Of a DNA stretch of 64,000 nt, positions 38,655 through 50,865 are shown in pieces. Source of the stretch: Taeniopygia guttata. Lineage: Eukaryota; Chordata; Aves; Passeriformes; Estrildidae. The stretch lies in the NCBI RefSeq assembly GCF_048771995.1, contig NC_133063.1, positions 6,088,001 to 6,152,000 on the forward strand, in the 5' to 3' direction. The translations under genes were made by a program, and so were the position numbers. A model generated the notes under the pieces. That model saw only the letters and a program-made list of their open reading frames with translations. It ran no database searches and was not told the DNA's origin. Every line of letters begins with the position of its first letter. The first letter of the stretch is position 1.

Positions 38655-40071
38655 TTTGGTGTCATGGTTTGACACTGGCACGATGCCAGTGCCCCCCATG
38701 AAAATGCAATTCTCAACTGAATGCTGTGAAATGTGATCGAGAACAGAGTAAAGCAGGCCCAAGCCTAATAACAAGAAAAAAAATTTATTAAACTACTACC
38801 ACTATGCTACTATAAAAAAGGGAAAAAAAAAAAAAGAAACACACACAATTCAGAATGAAACCTTCCAAAGCATTCCTCCTCCCACCACCCAACTCCAACA
38901 AACCACAGTGAGACACAATCTGGACCCCAATCAGGTTTCCACCCTCCAGATAATCAACACCCAGTCCATCTGCAGGGAGAGAGGAGTCTCTCTCCTGTGC
39001 CACAGACCCCCTAAGAAACACAGCTGCCACATCCTGTGCTTTCATGTCACCACATGGCACCGCCCGGAGAAAAAAGATTGCCAGTGGTGACCCTCTCCTT
39101 TCCATGCACAGTGCTCTCACCACCAATGCATGGATGGACAGACTGCTTTTAAGATTTTTCCTTTCAAGGATGCCCTGCCAAGAGGGGAAAAGACAACAGT
39201 TCAGTTTTTCATTTTTGGGACCAACAGTCCCCCCCATTTTCCCCTGGGGCCGAGGGTCCAAGAACAGAGATCTTCTTCTCTTCTTCTTCTGAAAAGACAA
39301 GGGGCACCACCACAAAGTTCCCTAACTTTTCTCTGTTCGCTCCACTTCTGTCTTTTCCCAGCTGAAGCATGGTCTCTTTGGCTCACCGGCATCCTATTAA
39401 AATACAGTCTCTCTTAGAGGAGAAGATCAGTTCAGTCTGTAGCTACTAAGAAGAAGTCCAGCCAAAAGCCACTCCATCATCTCCTCCCACCTAGAATTTC
39501 TCCTTCCAACATCCCAGGTCCCAGGCCGTCTCTCTTTATCTTTTTTTCAAACTAAAGAAGAGAAAAATTTCACAAAGCTTTAATTTTTCAGGAAAGGTTA
39601 AAAGTCCTGACTCCCAGAGATGGCTCGCTGCCCAGTCTCCAGCTCCCACAGCCCGGCTGGGCACCTTATGCCCCCCCCGCTCTTCTCCTTCCCCGCGGTG
39701 AACTGCTGGCAAAACTGCCGCCGTCTCTTTTTCTCTCTTGGGAGAGAGAGAGACTCTGGGGGGAAATGGAAACATCCCAGATTTCTCCACCCTTCCATCT
39801 GCAGGGGGCCAGCCCGGTTCCAGCCCCTCCACCCTTGGGCCTACCTCCGAAGGCCACATGGCTTCTCCCCTCCACCACCCAGCTCGTGGCCGGGCAGGGG
39901 AGAGTCCTGCACTGACCGCTGACCGGAACCCAAGAGAACGAGTTCCCCTGGGAATTCTGCTTTTAACCCCTCTGTGTTCTCAGAGGTGTGTCTACCTTCA
40001 ATTGGTCAATGTCCAAATTGACCTCTTCCTTCTGGAAAAATTCTTTTTCCATGTCAAACTACGACATTTGG
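38655..40071 (-). mobile_element. Complete solo LTR of an endogenous retrovirus, with 5-bp target duplication TTTGG
   Basis: The LTR spans 38660-40066 (1407 bp). It begins TGTCATGGTTTGAC and ends GTCAAACTACGACA, an imperfect inverted terminal pair with TG...CA ends. TTTGG flanks it on both sides (38655-38659 and 40067-40071). Read on the minus strand, a TTAAAAGCAG TATA-like site is near 39960 and an AATAAA lies at about 38787, 120 bases before the LTR end, so the minus strand is the likely sense. It is GC-rich and CpG-containing next to AT-rich flanks. No gag, pol or env sequence is present, so it is a recombined solo LTR. A 5-bp duplication fits ERVL or ERV1 classes better than the 6 bp usual for ERVK. 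The many overlapping frames inside it (for example 38788-39315 and 39536-40163) are not genes. Confidence 0.92.
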
Positions 40072-41694
40072 TTTACGATAGTATGAAGATGCCTGGGACT
40101 GTATTTCATTCACACTTGGCTAGAGCCATTCCTAAAAAAAAACAAAAACAAAACCAGTGGTAATGTACCCTTTCTGCTTTTCAGTTGTTGAGACCAATCT
40201 CCTTGTACACATTTGAAAAACTTTGTCCATCCAGACCCATTTCACACTAACCAAGTGAAGCTGAAGCCACAGAACTAACACCCTGTGATGGCCTGAGGCT
40301 GTGCTGCCTGCTTCATGTGATGACTTCGCTCCTATCATACCAGCTGACACCAGTTCAGATGCTCAGACACCATCTGCACTCCTGTCACATCGCCTGACAT
40401 GGGAAAGTAACCTGATCAGAAACCTGCCATGTTTAATGCAGGAAACCTATTCCGCTGAATGAAGAACTGGGGAGATTTTCTTCTGCAGTGCAAGATCACA
40501 AATTTAATGTTTCTAGAGCCTTTATGCTTCAAGTACTCTGAGTGTGTAATCTTAAAAGACTGGAATAGGACAGCTTCATACAGCAAGAGAAACCAGCCCT
40601 CTGCATGCCCCTGCCCCAGAAACAACACTAGCTATAAAAAAAGTATGAGGCTCCTGTCTCATATACTGCAGTGATATTTTACAAGTTATAATTCTTCCTA
40701 CCGGGAAATGAGCATCCTGAAAACTACAATAGTCTGACACAAAGGCTTCCCTGGTATTTATGACTTGCCTTAGAAAAATCAATCTTCCTGAAAAATCTGC
40801 ATGCCTGTGCCTTACTAAACCTGTTACCCACTACAGAAAATGTACATCTTACTCTGCTCATCAGGAGCTTAGAAGGACTTTCTAAACTGAGTCCTAAGTA
40901 TCCTTACTTTTGAAGTAACTCATCAATTCAAATGTTGAAGAAAAATTCAAGAAAAAGCCATTTTAAATTCTAATTCTTCTCAAAAAAACCCTATTAAAAA
41001 AGTAAGGCTTCAGGGCTTAGAGATCTAAGTGCTGAGTTAAACTGCAGTATTTCTCTGCTTCATAAGCTGGTCACATTTCTCACTAAATGAAAAATTCTAA
41101 GTGAAAACAATCATTTGAGTTTACTATTCATGGTGTATTTATCATTATAGTCTACAAAAGGGAAATGCTGTGACCTACTATCTATCAGTGAAGTTGATTA
41201 TTGGGACACAAAAGGTTTTTCCTATTGTTTTAGGAGTCTAATAGTACTGCTGTTTCAGACTAAAATTTGAGGCTAAAATGAAAGTAATAAATATTCTTCT
41301 CAAGCTGTTTTTATTGCTTTTTACTCTCAGTTTTACCTAAGTTTCCACAAAATCCATTTTGATACAAGACAGCAAAACCAAACAGCCTTATCCTTCCAAA
41401 ATTCCAGTTAGTTGGAAACAGAACTTCACTCTCAGTAAATGCGAAATCTTGAAGTAGAGGATTTATCTATGCAAGCCATTACCAAAAAAGCTCTCCCTTC
41501 AAGTTTATATCTCAATTATTTATAAAGAGCTACTTAATATAAACTACTTTTTCACAATGATAGGCATTCTATTACATCTGTCTGCCACCCTCTAACACCT
41601 CTGTTTGCAGAAACATGAGGTTTTGGAGCTTATTTAATAATGTTAATCTAGTGCAACCTGATGGAACCTTGATTTCCAGTCTTATAACAGATCC
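40072..41694. other. CHSY3 intron, nothing recognised
   Basis: Unique-looking AT-rich sequence after the solo LTR. No repeat or exon that I can name. Confidence 0.5.
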
Positions 41695-41762
41695 TGGTTG
41701 AAGACCAAGGGGCTGGACCAGATGATCTCTGTGACCTGTTAAACTTCTATTACTTCACAGCC
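41695..41762 (+). mobile_element. CR1 LINE 3'-tail fragment
   Basis: GGGGCTGGACCAGATGATCT, followed by CTGTGACCTGTTAAACTTCT, matches the CR1 3' end pattern in plus orientation. The terminal repeat is decayed. Confidence 0.65.
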
Positions 41763-42606
41763 TTACTACATATTAATTAGTAAACTTATATTACACAACA
41801 TAATTTGAGGAGGAACAGAGTGGTAGCAATGCCTACTGTACAATCAATATTAGAGAATCTGCATCTGACCTCCTTCAAAAGTTTTTCAGTAAAATATAAA
41901 CTCTGGGAGACTGGAAACACTGACAATTCAGCATAATTTTTAATTTGTACAATATGATCTATATTATACAGCATGTGTGCAGGGGCAAACACATAGCATG
42001 ATTCAAAATTATTTTGAGTATAAAGAGCCTTAAAGAGTTGCTACTTTCTCTGTTCATTTATCATTTTTTACAGTTATTTTACAGTTAAGTTTTTCACTTA
42101 CATCTTTTCTTGGAAGTGTCTTACTCTTCTGCAGATTTGTGGAAAGTACACAGTATAGTAAAAAAATAATAATTCTCCTGTGTTATTTGATAACCCTTAG
42201 CATATCCTTTTTTTTCCCCCCACATGTTCTATATATACCCAAAATTATGCACTGGGAGTCCTACAAGATGAGTACAACATACCTGAAAAAGAAACACATG
42301 GTCTCAACAACTACATTATACGCATCCAGTTAAACAAAATTACACCAATTTCTTTAGCTGAACATTAATGCAATTAAAAAAGCTGGCTGATTTTTTAGTA
42401 TCACACAGATAATGCCATAAACAGTACAGTATCACATCTTGTGGAGAATACAGTACTCTTTTTAGCTAACGAGTCTGGATGCACATCTACCAGACAAATT
42501 ATAAACAAGAATAGTAAATGCTTATTTCTTTGGCAAAGTAGAGCTGTTAAAATACTGCATGAGGAGAAACATCAGTTTGCTTGCTAACATTGTCTGAAAA
42601 GCCCAT
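41763..42606. other. CHSY3 intron, nothing recognised
   Basis: AT-rich sequence without identifiable features. Confidence 0.5.
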
Positions 42607-43033
42607 TGTCCTGGTTTAGGACAAATCTGGGAGAAAACCTCCAAAAGGTCCCCCCCTTTTGTGCCAGAAAATGAATACTGATGGCTCTTACCACCACTAC
42701 AACATAAGTCTTACCTACACCCAACTCCTCCCACTGGGAAATTATGCCATATCAGGAATATTCCCATAGCCAAAATAGGGGGGTTTAGCTACAGGGGACC
42801 ATAATAAAAAAGCACAAAGTTAATGAAAAAGGCTAATTTTCTAAAACTAAACTGAAGATCAGCCCAAAAGTAGCCAAAGACTCCCAGCCAGAGCAGCAGT
42901 GATACCAGGTGAAAATGCCAGGAGACTGAAGTTTGCCATCCCCTGCAGACTGGAACCAAAGAGGAAGGAGTCTGATGAGTTTCTCAATACCGAGTTTGTT
43001 CAGATCTCTCATCTGAACAGATCTGTAGAGCAG
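42607..43033. mobile_element. Truncated endogenous retrovirus LTR
   Basis: Begins TGTCCTGGTTTAGGACAAAT, closely similar in style to the TGTC...GGTTT terminus of the intact LTR at 38660 and typical of passerine ERV LTRs. The opposite end (expected ...AACCAGGACA) is missing, so the element is truncated and the right border is approximate. Orientation cannot be fixed. Confidence 0.6.
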
Positions 43034-44599
43034 AAATAACAGAAACTGTGATTGTTATGATATTTCTGGAGATATTTTCCTCTCAGAATAGGCAGATCTG
43101 AAAGTAAATGTTTTCATGCCTGAAAAAATTGTAACTCCTAATGGTAAGTCATATTACTAATAGAAATTACTGCAAGCACTGAAATGAGGAAAACTTTTTA
43201 AAAGAAGTGAAATAAAAATGAGACTGGTTGGGGAAAAAAAATCCTGTAACTCCCTATATATTGCAACACAATCCATAATTATGCATGCAAAATTTTATTT
43301 CTTTTGAGGCACAGGCATGCAGCTTATTTTCCTTGCTACTGTTTACCAGCTAAATTTTTTTTTTTCTTTTAATCTCAAGAAGTTATCATTCCATTGCAAA
43401 TGCACTTCAGAAAACTGCTTGGTCTACCCTTCAAAGAAGCTTTTGAATCCTTTAATTATTCAAAGAAAAATTCAATAAATGCTTGTATAGCCAATTGACT
43501 ACAGATTTATATTCCAGCACTATCAGATAATGCTGAAATAATGCATAAAAAATGGCACCCATAACATCCATTAAATAATACCGTGAATTGTGTTTAAGTA
43601 CTTCATCAATCAAACCATTTAACTGTCTGCATACATTGCACATTTTGTTTACATTAATGTGTAAAAATCTACAACAAAAACAGTGAAGGAAAACACCTGG
43701 CCTTGGATGACTTTGTTTATTCATAACTAGGAATATTTCACTATTAGTTTATGTATTTTAATTCCTTAGTCCATTGGCCTTACTTGGATAGATTTTTCCA
43801 CACAAAATAAAGGATAAGCATTATCAAGTGATATACATAACAGGAAAACACTGAAACTTAGCACAGGAATGATACTTGATTATGGTTTCTTAGGGAGAAA
43901 ATGAATTCAATTTGCAGCATTCTTTTTAAATTATATGCATCCAGGCAACATCAGATAAAAGCTCAGTGCCACCTTTTAGCAGTGCTGGTCTAAGGATGCA
44001 GCAAAGAATATGAGACAGAATAAATATGTTTCTAAAACTATCTAGCAAAATGGACATATAAACATGCTCATCGGGGAAGCAAAGTTTTGAAGACCTAAAG
44101 CTACCTGGAAGCCTTTTGGATATCTTAAATAGCTGAATAATCTCCTTGCTTTAAGCTCAGACCAAGTTGTTTCACTTCCTGTTTTCTGGTAATAAATCCA
44201 ACATACTGACAAAATCTGAGGTATCAAAAGAGATAAAAGGTAATGGAAATTGGCAGACACAAAAGAGAAAAAGATCAGAACTAGTGCTTCTAGTGCCTAT
44301 CTAGGACTTACAAGGAAGAATTTATTAAGATGAAAACAGGCAATCTCATAAGATCAACACTTGTAGCAGAGCACCAACTTTTTGTTTAGAACTCTAAGAG
44401 CCTTGAAGCTATTTGATTTGCTTTGAAGTCTGCATATTTGTTCAAACTCTCATCAAAATCTGGCTTTTTATAAAAGCTGTTGGGTAGATTAGGTGTTAAG
44501 ATATGGATGTGCTAAGGCGCAGAATTCCTGAAAGACAGCATCCAAGTGGGAAAAACAACTAATATACTATCATGTTAGCTAGGATAGACAGACAAATAG
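43034..44599. other. CHSY3 intron, nothing recognised
   Basis: AT-rich sequence. The minus frame at 43452-43724 (90 codons) is cysteine-containing but unrecognised and is probably chance. Confidence 0.45.
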
Positions 44600-45045
44600 G
44601 GTAACAAGGCTGGTGAAGGATGTGCCTTGAACACAAGTCTTGTGAGGAGTAGCTGAGGGAGTTGAGGGTGTTTATCCTGGAGAAAATGAGGCTCAGGGGT
44701 GACCATATCACTCTACAACTCTCTGAAAGGAGGCTGTAGACAGGTGGGAGTCAGCCTCTTCTCCCAGGCAACTAGCAATAGGACAAGAGGACACAGCCTT
44801 AATCTGCGCCAGGGGAAGCTTAGGCTGGTCATCAGGAGGAAGATCTTCACAAAAGAGTAATTAGCTTGAAACGGGCTGCCCAGGAAAGTGGTGGAGTCAC
44901 TATGGAGGTGACATAAAAAGGTGTAAAGAAAGACTGGATGTGGCACTGGGTGTCGTGGTCTGGTTGACAAGGTGTTAGGTCACAAGTTGGACTTGATGAG
45001 TTCAAAGATCTTTTCCAACCTGATTGGTTCTGTGTGATTCTCTGA
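44600..45045 (+). mobile_element. CR1 LINE 3' fragment with intact tail
   Basis: Ordered CR1 blocks: CCTTGAACACAAGTCTTGTG, GAGGAGTAGCTGAGGGAGTT, TATCCTGGAGAAAATGAGGC, GGTCATCAGGAGGAAGATCT and CCCAGGAAAGTGGTGGAGTC. The end carries TTGGTTCTGTGTGATTCTCTG, a CR1 terminal repeat. Confidence 0.9.
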
Positions 45046-45092
45046 AATAGATTACACAAGCACTGAAGTGTGTTTAAACACTCAGCCATGAC

Positions 45093-45235
45093 TTTATATT
45101 TATATTTATATTTATATTTATATTTATATTTATATTTATATTTATATTTATATTTATATTTATATTTGTATTTATATTTATATTTATATTTATATTTATA
45201 TTTATATTTATATTTATATTTATATTTATATTTAT
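45093..45235. repeat. Hexamer microsatellite (TTTATA)n, about 24 units
   Basis: 143 bp of near-perfect period-6 repeat with a single A-to-G change at 45168. It lies between two CR1 copies whose 3' ends face each other (45045 and 45377). The minus-strand 91-codon frame with alternating Asn-Ile is simply the repeat read as protein. Confidence 0.97.
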
Positions 45236-45376
45236 GTTGAAGTGGTCTGGGAGACTTAGAGCTATGGCAAGGGGCTGCCCACAGCAGGAAATACTGATAA
45301 GTGGTAATCTTGGATCAGTGAGAAATGGTCCTTTCTGGGTGCCATACATTTTTACCTACAGGAGGCAAGAGGGAAT

Positions 45377-46470
45377 TATTGCAAGGGAGCTTTAAAGGCC
45401 ATCTAGTCAAACCCCCATTGCAGTGACCAGGGATGTCTTCAAGTAGAAAGGTTGCACAGAACTTCATCCACACAGTCACTGAATATTCACAGGGATGGAG
45501 AATCTCCCCACACCCTGGGCAATCTATTGCAGTGTTCCCTCACCCTCATTATAAAAATTTCTTTCTTATATCCAATCTAAATTGATTAACCTTCAGTTTC
45601 AAAGCCATTCCCTCTTCCACTCCATGCCCTGGTAAAAAGTACTTCTCCAGCTTTCTTGTAGGCTCCCTTCAGGCACTCGGAGGCTGCTTCACAGTCTCCC
45701 CAGAGCCTTTTCTTCTCCAGGATGAACAAGCCTAAATTTCTCAGTCTCATTAGGAGACATGCTCCATCACTCTGGATCATGTTCTTGACTCTCCCCTGGA
45801 CTTGATCCAAAAGGTACATGCTGTCTTTTTGGGAACTCCAGAGCTGATGCAGGGTTCCAGGTGGGCTCTCACCAGAGCAGAGCAGAGGGGCAGAATCCCC
45901 TCCTTCCCCTGCTGCCCACGCTGCTTTGGATGCAGCCCAGGACATGTTTGGCTTTCTAGGCTGGCAGTGCCCATGGCCGGGTCATGTCCAGCCTCTCACC
46001 CACAGCACCCCCAAGTCCTCCCCAGGGCTGCTCTCCATCTGCTCATGCCACAGCCTGGGTTGGTACCAGGGTTTGCCCCAACCGAGTTGCAGCACTGCAA
46101 CTGGGTTGCAGGCCGTTTTAATTTGGCCTTGTTAAAACTCATGAGATTCCCAGGGAGCCGCCTTGAGCTTGTCCAGGACCCTCTGGATGGAATCCCATCC
46201 TTGGGTGTGTCACCACACCACTGAGCTTGGTGTCATCTGCAGATTTGATGAGAGTTCACTTGATCCTGATGTCAGTGTCACTGATGAAGACATTAAATAG
46301 CACAGGCCCCAACACCAACAGCTGAAGGACACTGCTTGTCACTGATGTTCCTCCATCGGGACCCTGAGCTGTTGACCACCACTCTTCGGATGTCACCTCT
46401 CAATTCCTTACCCATTGATCAGTCTACCCATCTAATCCATCTCTCTCCAGTTTAGAGACAGCATCTGACT
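45377..46470 (-). mobile_element. CR1 LINE, 1.1-kb 5'-truncated copy
   Basis: The longest continuous CR1 here. From left to right, in reverse complement: GGCCATCTAGTCAAACCCCC, GGGCAATCTATTGCAGTGTT, CAGAGCAGAGCAGAGGGGCA, TGGATGCAGCCCAGGACATG, CGAGTTGCAGCACTGCAACT, ACCCTCTGGATGGAATCCCA, CTGAGCTTGGTGTCATCTGC, GATGAAGACATTAAATAGCA and TCCAGTTTAGAGACAGCATC. Translations on the minus strand include LGLFILEKKRLWGDCEAA and LKGAYKKAGEVLFTRAW, the reverse-transcriptase C-terminal region. It has decayed to several frames. Confidence 0.92.
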
Positions 46471-49286
46471 GCCATGACTTTTCAAAAATTGTGGAGAGTA
46501 GCTTGGCAGCTGTATCAGCCAATTCCCTCTATGTTCTCCTCTCTGCTCACTCATACAGTGGTGAGGCTTTGTATTCCTGCTATGCACAGCTGTTGCCTGC
46601 CTGGGTGGATCCTATCCATCCCAGACAGAAGCAGATGACTGAGTCGGGTACTGGAAGCAAAACCTCTAAAATAACTGGAACTAAGCATTGCCTCCAGGGT
46701 TTTTTTTAGGGCTAGGAATATTAACTTTATGGAGGAAACATACAGTAACAATAAAACGTGAATAATTTATAAAGATAATTAACATAAATCAGACATTTAT
46801 GTTTTACTAGGACAAAGAAATAGGAAGTCAGCAAATGCAAAATGGAAAAATAGAAAATGTGTGTAAAAAAGTATTTAAGGGAGATCAAAATTATTGAATT
46901 TTAAAATTACTGAAGCTCATAACTTAGCATGAAGCTAAAAGGATTAAACATACAGATAATAAGAATATACAAGATGATACTATAATACTGAATAATCTCT
47001 TGTTCCAAAGGAACAAGAACATTGAGAATCCTTACTGATTCAGGGTAAAAGCAATTTGGTAGCTCAAAATGGCCCATTGAAAGGTGTCAGCACAAGCTCA
47101 CCATGAAGATCAAGCCTACAGAATGCAATGTTAATAACCTCTACACTGCAAATATATTTAGTAAAAAAATATATCACATCACATTAACATTCTTAACACA
47201 GGATTTTCAACAGCTCTGGACAACAAAACAATAAACATAGACTGATGAAAAATGAACTATTCTCTTCTTTGGTAAACATATCTTGAGAAACCTTGAATTT
47301 CAAGTCGTCTTTTAAGCTCTCATATTAAGTAAGAAAGAAGAAGTGCCAGCAGATCTACCTAATATGGACCAAGGCTCTCTAATCTATCCCCACTAACTTA
47401 ATACTCCCTCATTCTTATAGGAAGGTTAACCATAAAATTTGTAAGAACTTCAAAATTTGGGAATGACTGGAACCTGGTTCTAGTGGCTGGTAGACCTAAA
47501 AGTAGTTTCTCAGAAGTTACCACTGGGGAACTAATGACTGAACTACTGGATCCAAGATATCCAAGTTCTTCCAAAGAAAGAAAAGGCAAAATCAGTACAG
47601 TTAGACTTCCTGTAATACTTCATCATCCCCTTGATATAAAAGCTTTTCATAAATCTGCACACTGGCCAGATTTCTGCATGATAGGCCAGATTTAATCTGG
47701 TTATTTATTTATTTTTTCTTACACTTGTACTACATCAAGTCATTATGCAGCTGAGACAGTGAACAGCATGACCTCCTTGTCAACCAAGTCTTCACTTCTT
47801 GCCATGTCAGTAAAAGACTATTAAAACAAGGATGTTGAAATTAGGATTTAATTTTTTATGGTGTAATCAAGGAGATAAGTATGGCTTCCTTCCAGCTGAT
47901 TGTATTACCATTAAAGTTTATGATAAATTATGCACACCCTTGAGCTAAACATCCAATTAAAATAACATAAGCATGGCAGGATGTCTGTTACAATGTTTTA
48001 CTTAGAAGAAATCCTAATTATATCGCCATTATACTTTTCCACAGGCATAGCTGTGCTTTCTGGCTGAATGGTATGAAAATATAACATTAATTAACATGAC
48101 TGTGTTCTTATAGCATCACCACAAATTGCTATTACGTTAAAATAAAAAAATCCTAGCCTACTGAGTTACATGCTCCATGGTGACAGGAGATCTAAGATTG
48201 AACACTGATACTTCATCCTCCCATTATCATAAAATATCCTTAACAAGATCCTTCATTATTGCACTTCTGAATTGGAAAGTGTGGTTGATTAGTAAAAGAA
48301 AAAGTCTTTCAGATAGACAGTGATAATTTAAAACCCATTTTATACTGCTTCATATCTTTTCATGTCTGAAAATATTTTTAATGGAGATTTGAAGGTACCC
48401 CCCTATTTAAGTCATAGATTTGAAACTAATTTTTTTTTTCCAGGCAGAAAAATACCTGCACATTCACTGATTGGTTCTTCAGTAATAATGATTTTCTTAC
48501 AAATCACTGAAGTATGTCTAGCTTGGTCATTTACCTAATTACGGAATTCGTAATTTATATGCACTATTCACTGTCTTCTTTTACATTATGTCACTGTTTT
48601 CACACAGTATTCTGTCACAGAATAATCAAATACATAGAAAGCAGTTCTATCTTTACTATAGATTTTCAAATCAAATGAAGCAAAAAGAAAAACTCTAAAC
48701 AATATAACAAAACAAATAGGAAAGTACAATGGAGTACAGAAAATAGATAGGATTTATATATTTGGATAATTCTCAGTGAAAACAATTCAGAAAAAATATT
48801 AAAGACCTCAGATTTTACCAATCCAATTGACCTAAATAATTCAGAAATTGTTTCTCTAGTTTTTCTTAAATTTTTGATTGGCTTGAGTTGTGCTTTGAAT
48901 GGAGTACATGATACAGAAGAGAACAGGCAAAGAAGAGTAAAAATTGAAACAAAGGGCAATAATCCAATTTACTGTTTTCTTGTCTCTTACAGTAAAAGGT
49001 AATAATACCCTGAAGGAATGAGAACAGAACTATATATAGCTAAGGCTTTTCCTGTAGGATGAGATTACATATTTTTTTAATAGGATGAATATTAAGCAAA
49101 TAACTACTCTGTCAAGATGGCAAATAGTTTTATTGCATAACAATGGTGACACCATATATTAAGAGAAACTTTCTTACACAATTTTTGTTAATGATCAGGT
49201 TAAAATAACTTGGAAGAGAGAGCTGCTTGAAACCCACACAATGTGTTTATTACATGTATATGCTTGGATGTGTGCCTACAGACAGC
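46471..49286. other. CHSY3 intron, nothing recognised
   Basis: AT-rich sequence with short homopolymers. The 97-codon minus frame at 48666-48959 is hydrophobic and Phe/Leu-rich, as expected from AT-rich DNA, and is not called. Confidence 0.5.
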
Positions 49287-49357
49287 TATTATTATGTTAT
49301 ACCATAACATAATGTTATGGTATGTATTTATTTTATATTTATTATTATGTTATACCA
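49287..49357. repeat. Direct and inverted AT-rich repeat cluster
   Basis: TATTATTATGTTATACCA occurs at 49287-49304 and again at 49340-49357. Between and overlapping them, ATACCATAACAT (49299-49310) is followed after one base by its exact reverse complement (49312-49323). Confidence 0.9.
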
Positions 49358-49386
49358 AATCCTGTAAAAAGTAAAATTAGGCAGTC

Positions 49387-49970
49387 GTAGAATCATACAA
49401 TGGTTTGGGTTAGAAGGGACCTTAAAGACCTTCTAGTTCTAAATTTCTGCCATGGGTAGGGACACCTTTCAATAGACTAGGTTGCTCAAAGTCTCATCCA
49501 ATCTGGCACTGAACACTTGCAGAGATGATGCATGCACAGCCACTCTGGACAACCTGTTCTAGTGCCTCACCAACCTCTGAAGAACTTCCATCTAATATCT
49601 AATCTAAATCTCCTCTTTAGTTTAAAACCCTTCCCCCTTATAATATCATTATCTGATAAAGTAAAAAGTTGTTCGCCCTCCTTTTGTAAGTCTCCTTTAT
49701 GTACTGGAAAGTGAAATAAGGTCTCCCTGGAGATTTCTCTTTCCCAGACTGAACAACCCCAGCTCCCTCAACCTGTCATCAAAAAATAGGAGCTCCAGTC
49801 ATTGGATCATTTTTATGGCTCTTCTCTGGACTCCCTCCAGCAGGTCGGTATCTTTCTTCATGAAAGACAGAGGACTGCTGAAGACTCCAGAGCTGGATGC
49901 AGTGCACCAAGTGAGACTCACAATGACAGAGTAGGGGGAGAATCACCTCCCTCAACCTGCTGCTGATGTT
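49387..49970 (-). mobile_element. CR1 LINE, 5'-truncated, with 3' tail
   Basis: Left border GTAGAATCATACAATGGTTT, then AAGGGACCTTAAAGACCTTC, GCCATGGGTAGGGACACC, AGACTAGGTTGCTCAAAG, CAGACTGAACAACCCCAGCT, TCTTCTCTGGACTCCCTCCA and GGAGAATCACCTCCCTCAAC. This is the standard reverse-complement order of a CR1 3' half. Confidence 0.9.
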
Positions 49971-50524
49971 GACAATGTTTGTTTAGAATACTGAACACAA
50001 TGGGGAAAGCCACAAGGAACTTTTCAGAGAGATGATAACAGAAATAAGTTCATTTAAATATGTGGCAACAAAATTATTTTTCCTTTATTGTGGTTGAAAA
50101 CAGATGTAGAATGAGGGAATATAAGCAGTAAAGTCATAAAGGGATATGGATACAAGTTTTAGGAAGATGGGTTGAAGTATCAAGTATATCTGCCTCAAAA
50201 CCAGGTAGCCTTTTCCTTCTGAGAACTGTGTACTAAAATGTGCAAATGCCCTAACTTCGTATTCAAGGTTCACTAATATTATTGAAAAGGCAGAAAGAAT
50301 AATGTATAGGAACTTCCTCCTAGTAAGGCAAAATGCACTAAAACTAGAAATTACAGATACAATCTGTATCTACCACTGTTTCTACCACTGTTCTGACTAT
50401 GCTGATCTGATCAGTTATTTCCTGAGTTTCAGCAAGTAAGAAGAAGAATCAGCTATCTTTTATTTGGAAATTAAATTTGGTCTTTTCCTGTTTAGTGTCA
50501 ACTGGGTCCTTTAATGTTTAAAGC

Positions 50525-50865
50525 ATCTTTCAGTGGTGGCATTCAGAGGGTGATGGTCAAGGGCTCTGTGTTGTGATAGAGATCAGTGACAAGTGGTGTC
50601 CTTCACTGGGAACAGTGTTGTTTAATGTCTTCATCAGTGACACAGACATCAGGATCAAGTGAACCCTCATCAAGTCTGCCAGTGACACCAAGCTGAGTGG
50701 TATAGTTGAGTTGACACACTTAATGAATGTCCTAGTCCCTCTGGATGACATTCAGAGGGACTAGGACAAGCTCAATACTTGGGCCCATGGGAACCTCAAG
50801 AGGTTTAGCAAAGGTAAAGTGCAAGTCAATTAGGAAACACAGGGTCCTTTAGAAAAATACTATAT
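50525..50865 (+). mobile_element. CR1 LINE fragment with an internal inverted duplication
   Basis: Blocks GTTGTTTAATGTCTTCATCA, GACATCAGGATCAAGTGAAC, CAGTGACACCAAGCTGAGTG and ACATTCAGAGGGACTAGGAC follow CR1 ORF2 in plus orientation. At 50728-50768 a 16-bp arm precedes its exact reverse complement with a 9-base loop. The right arm is in the normal CR1 position, so the left arm is an added inverted copy. Confidence 0.85.

Noticed and set aside
38788..39315. 175-codon minus-strand open frame, with others at 39536-40163
   Set aside because: All lie inside the solo LTR at 38660-40066 and none resembles a retroviral or host protein.
45074..45349. 91-codon frame with alternating Asn-Ile
   Set aside because: It is the hexamer microsatellite read as protein.
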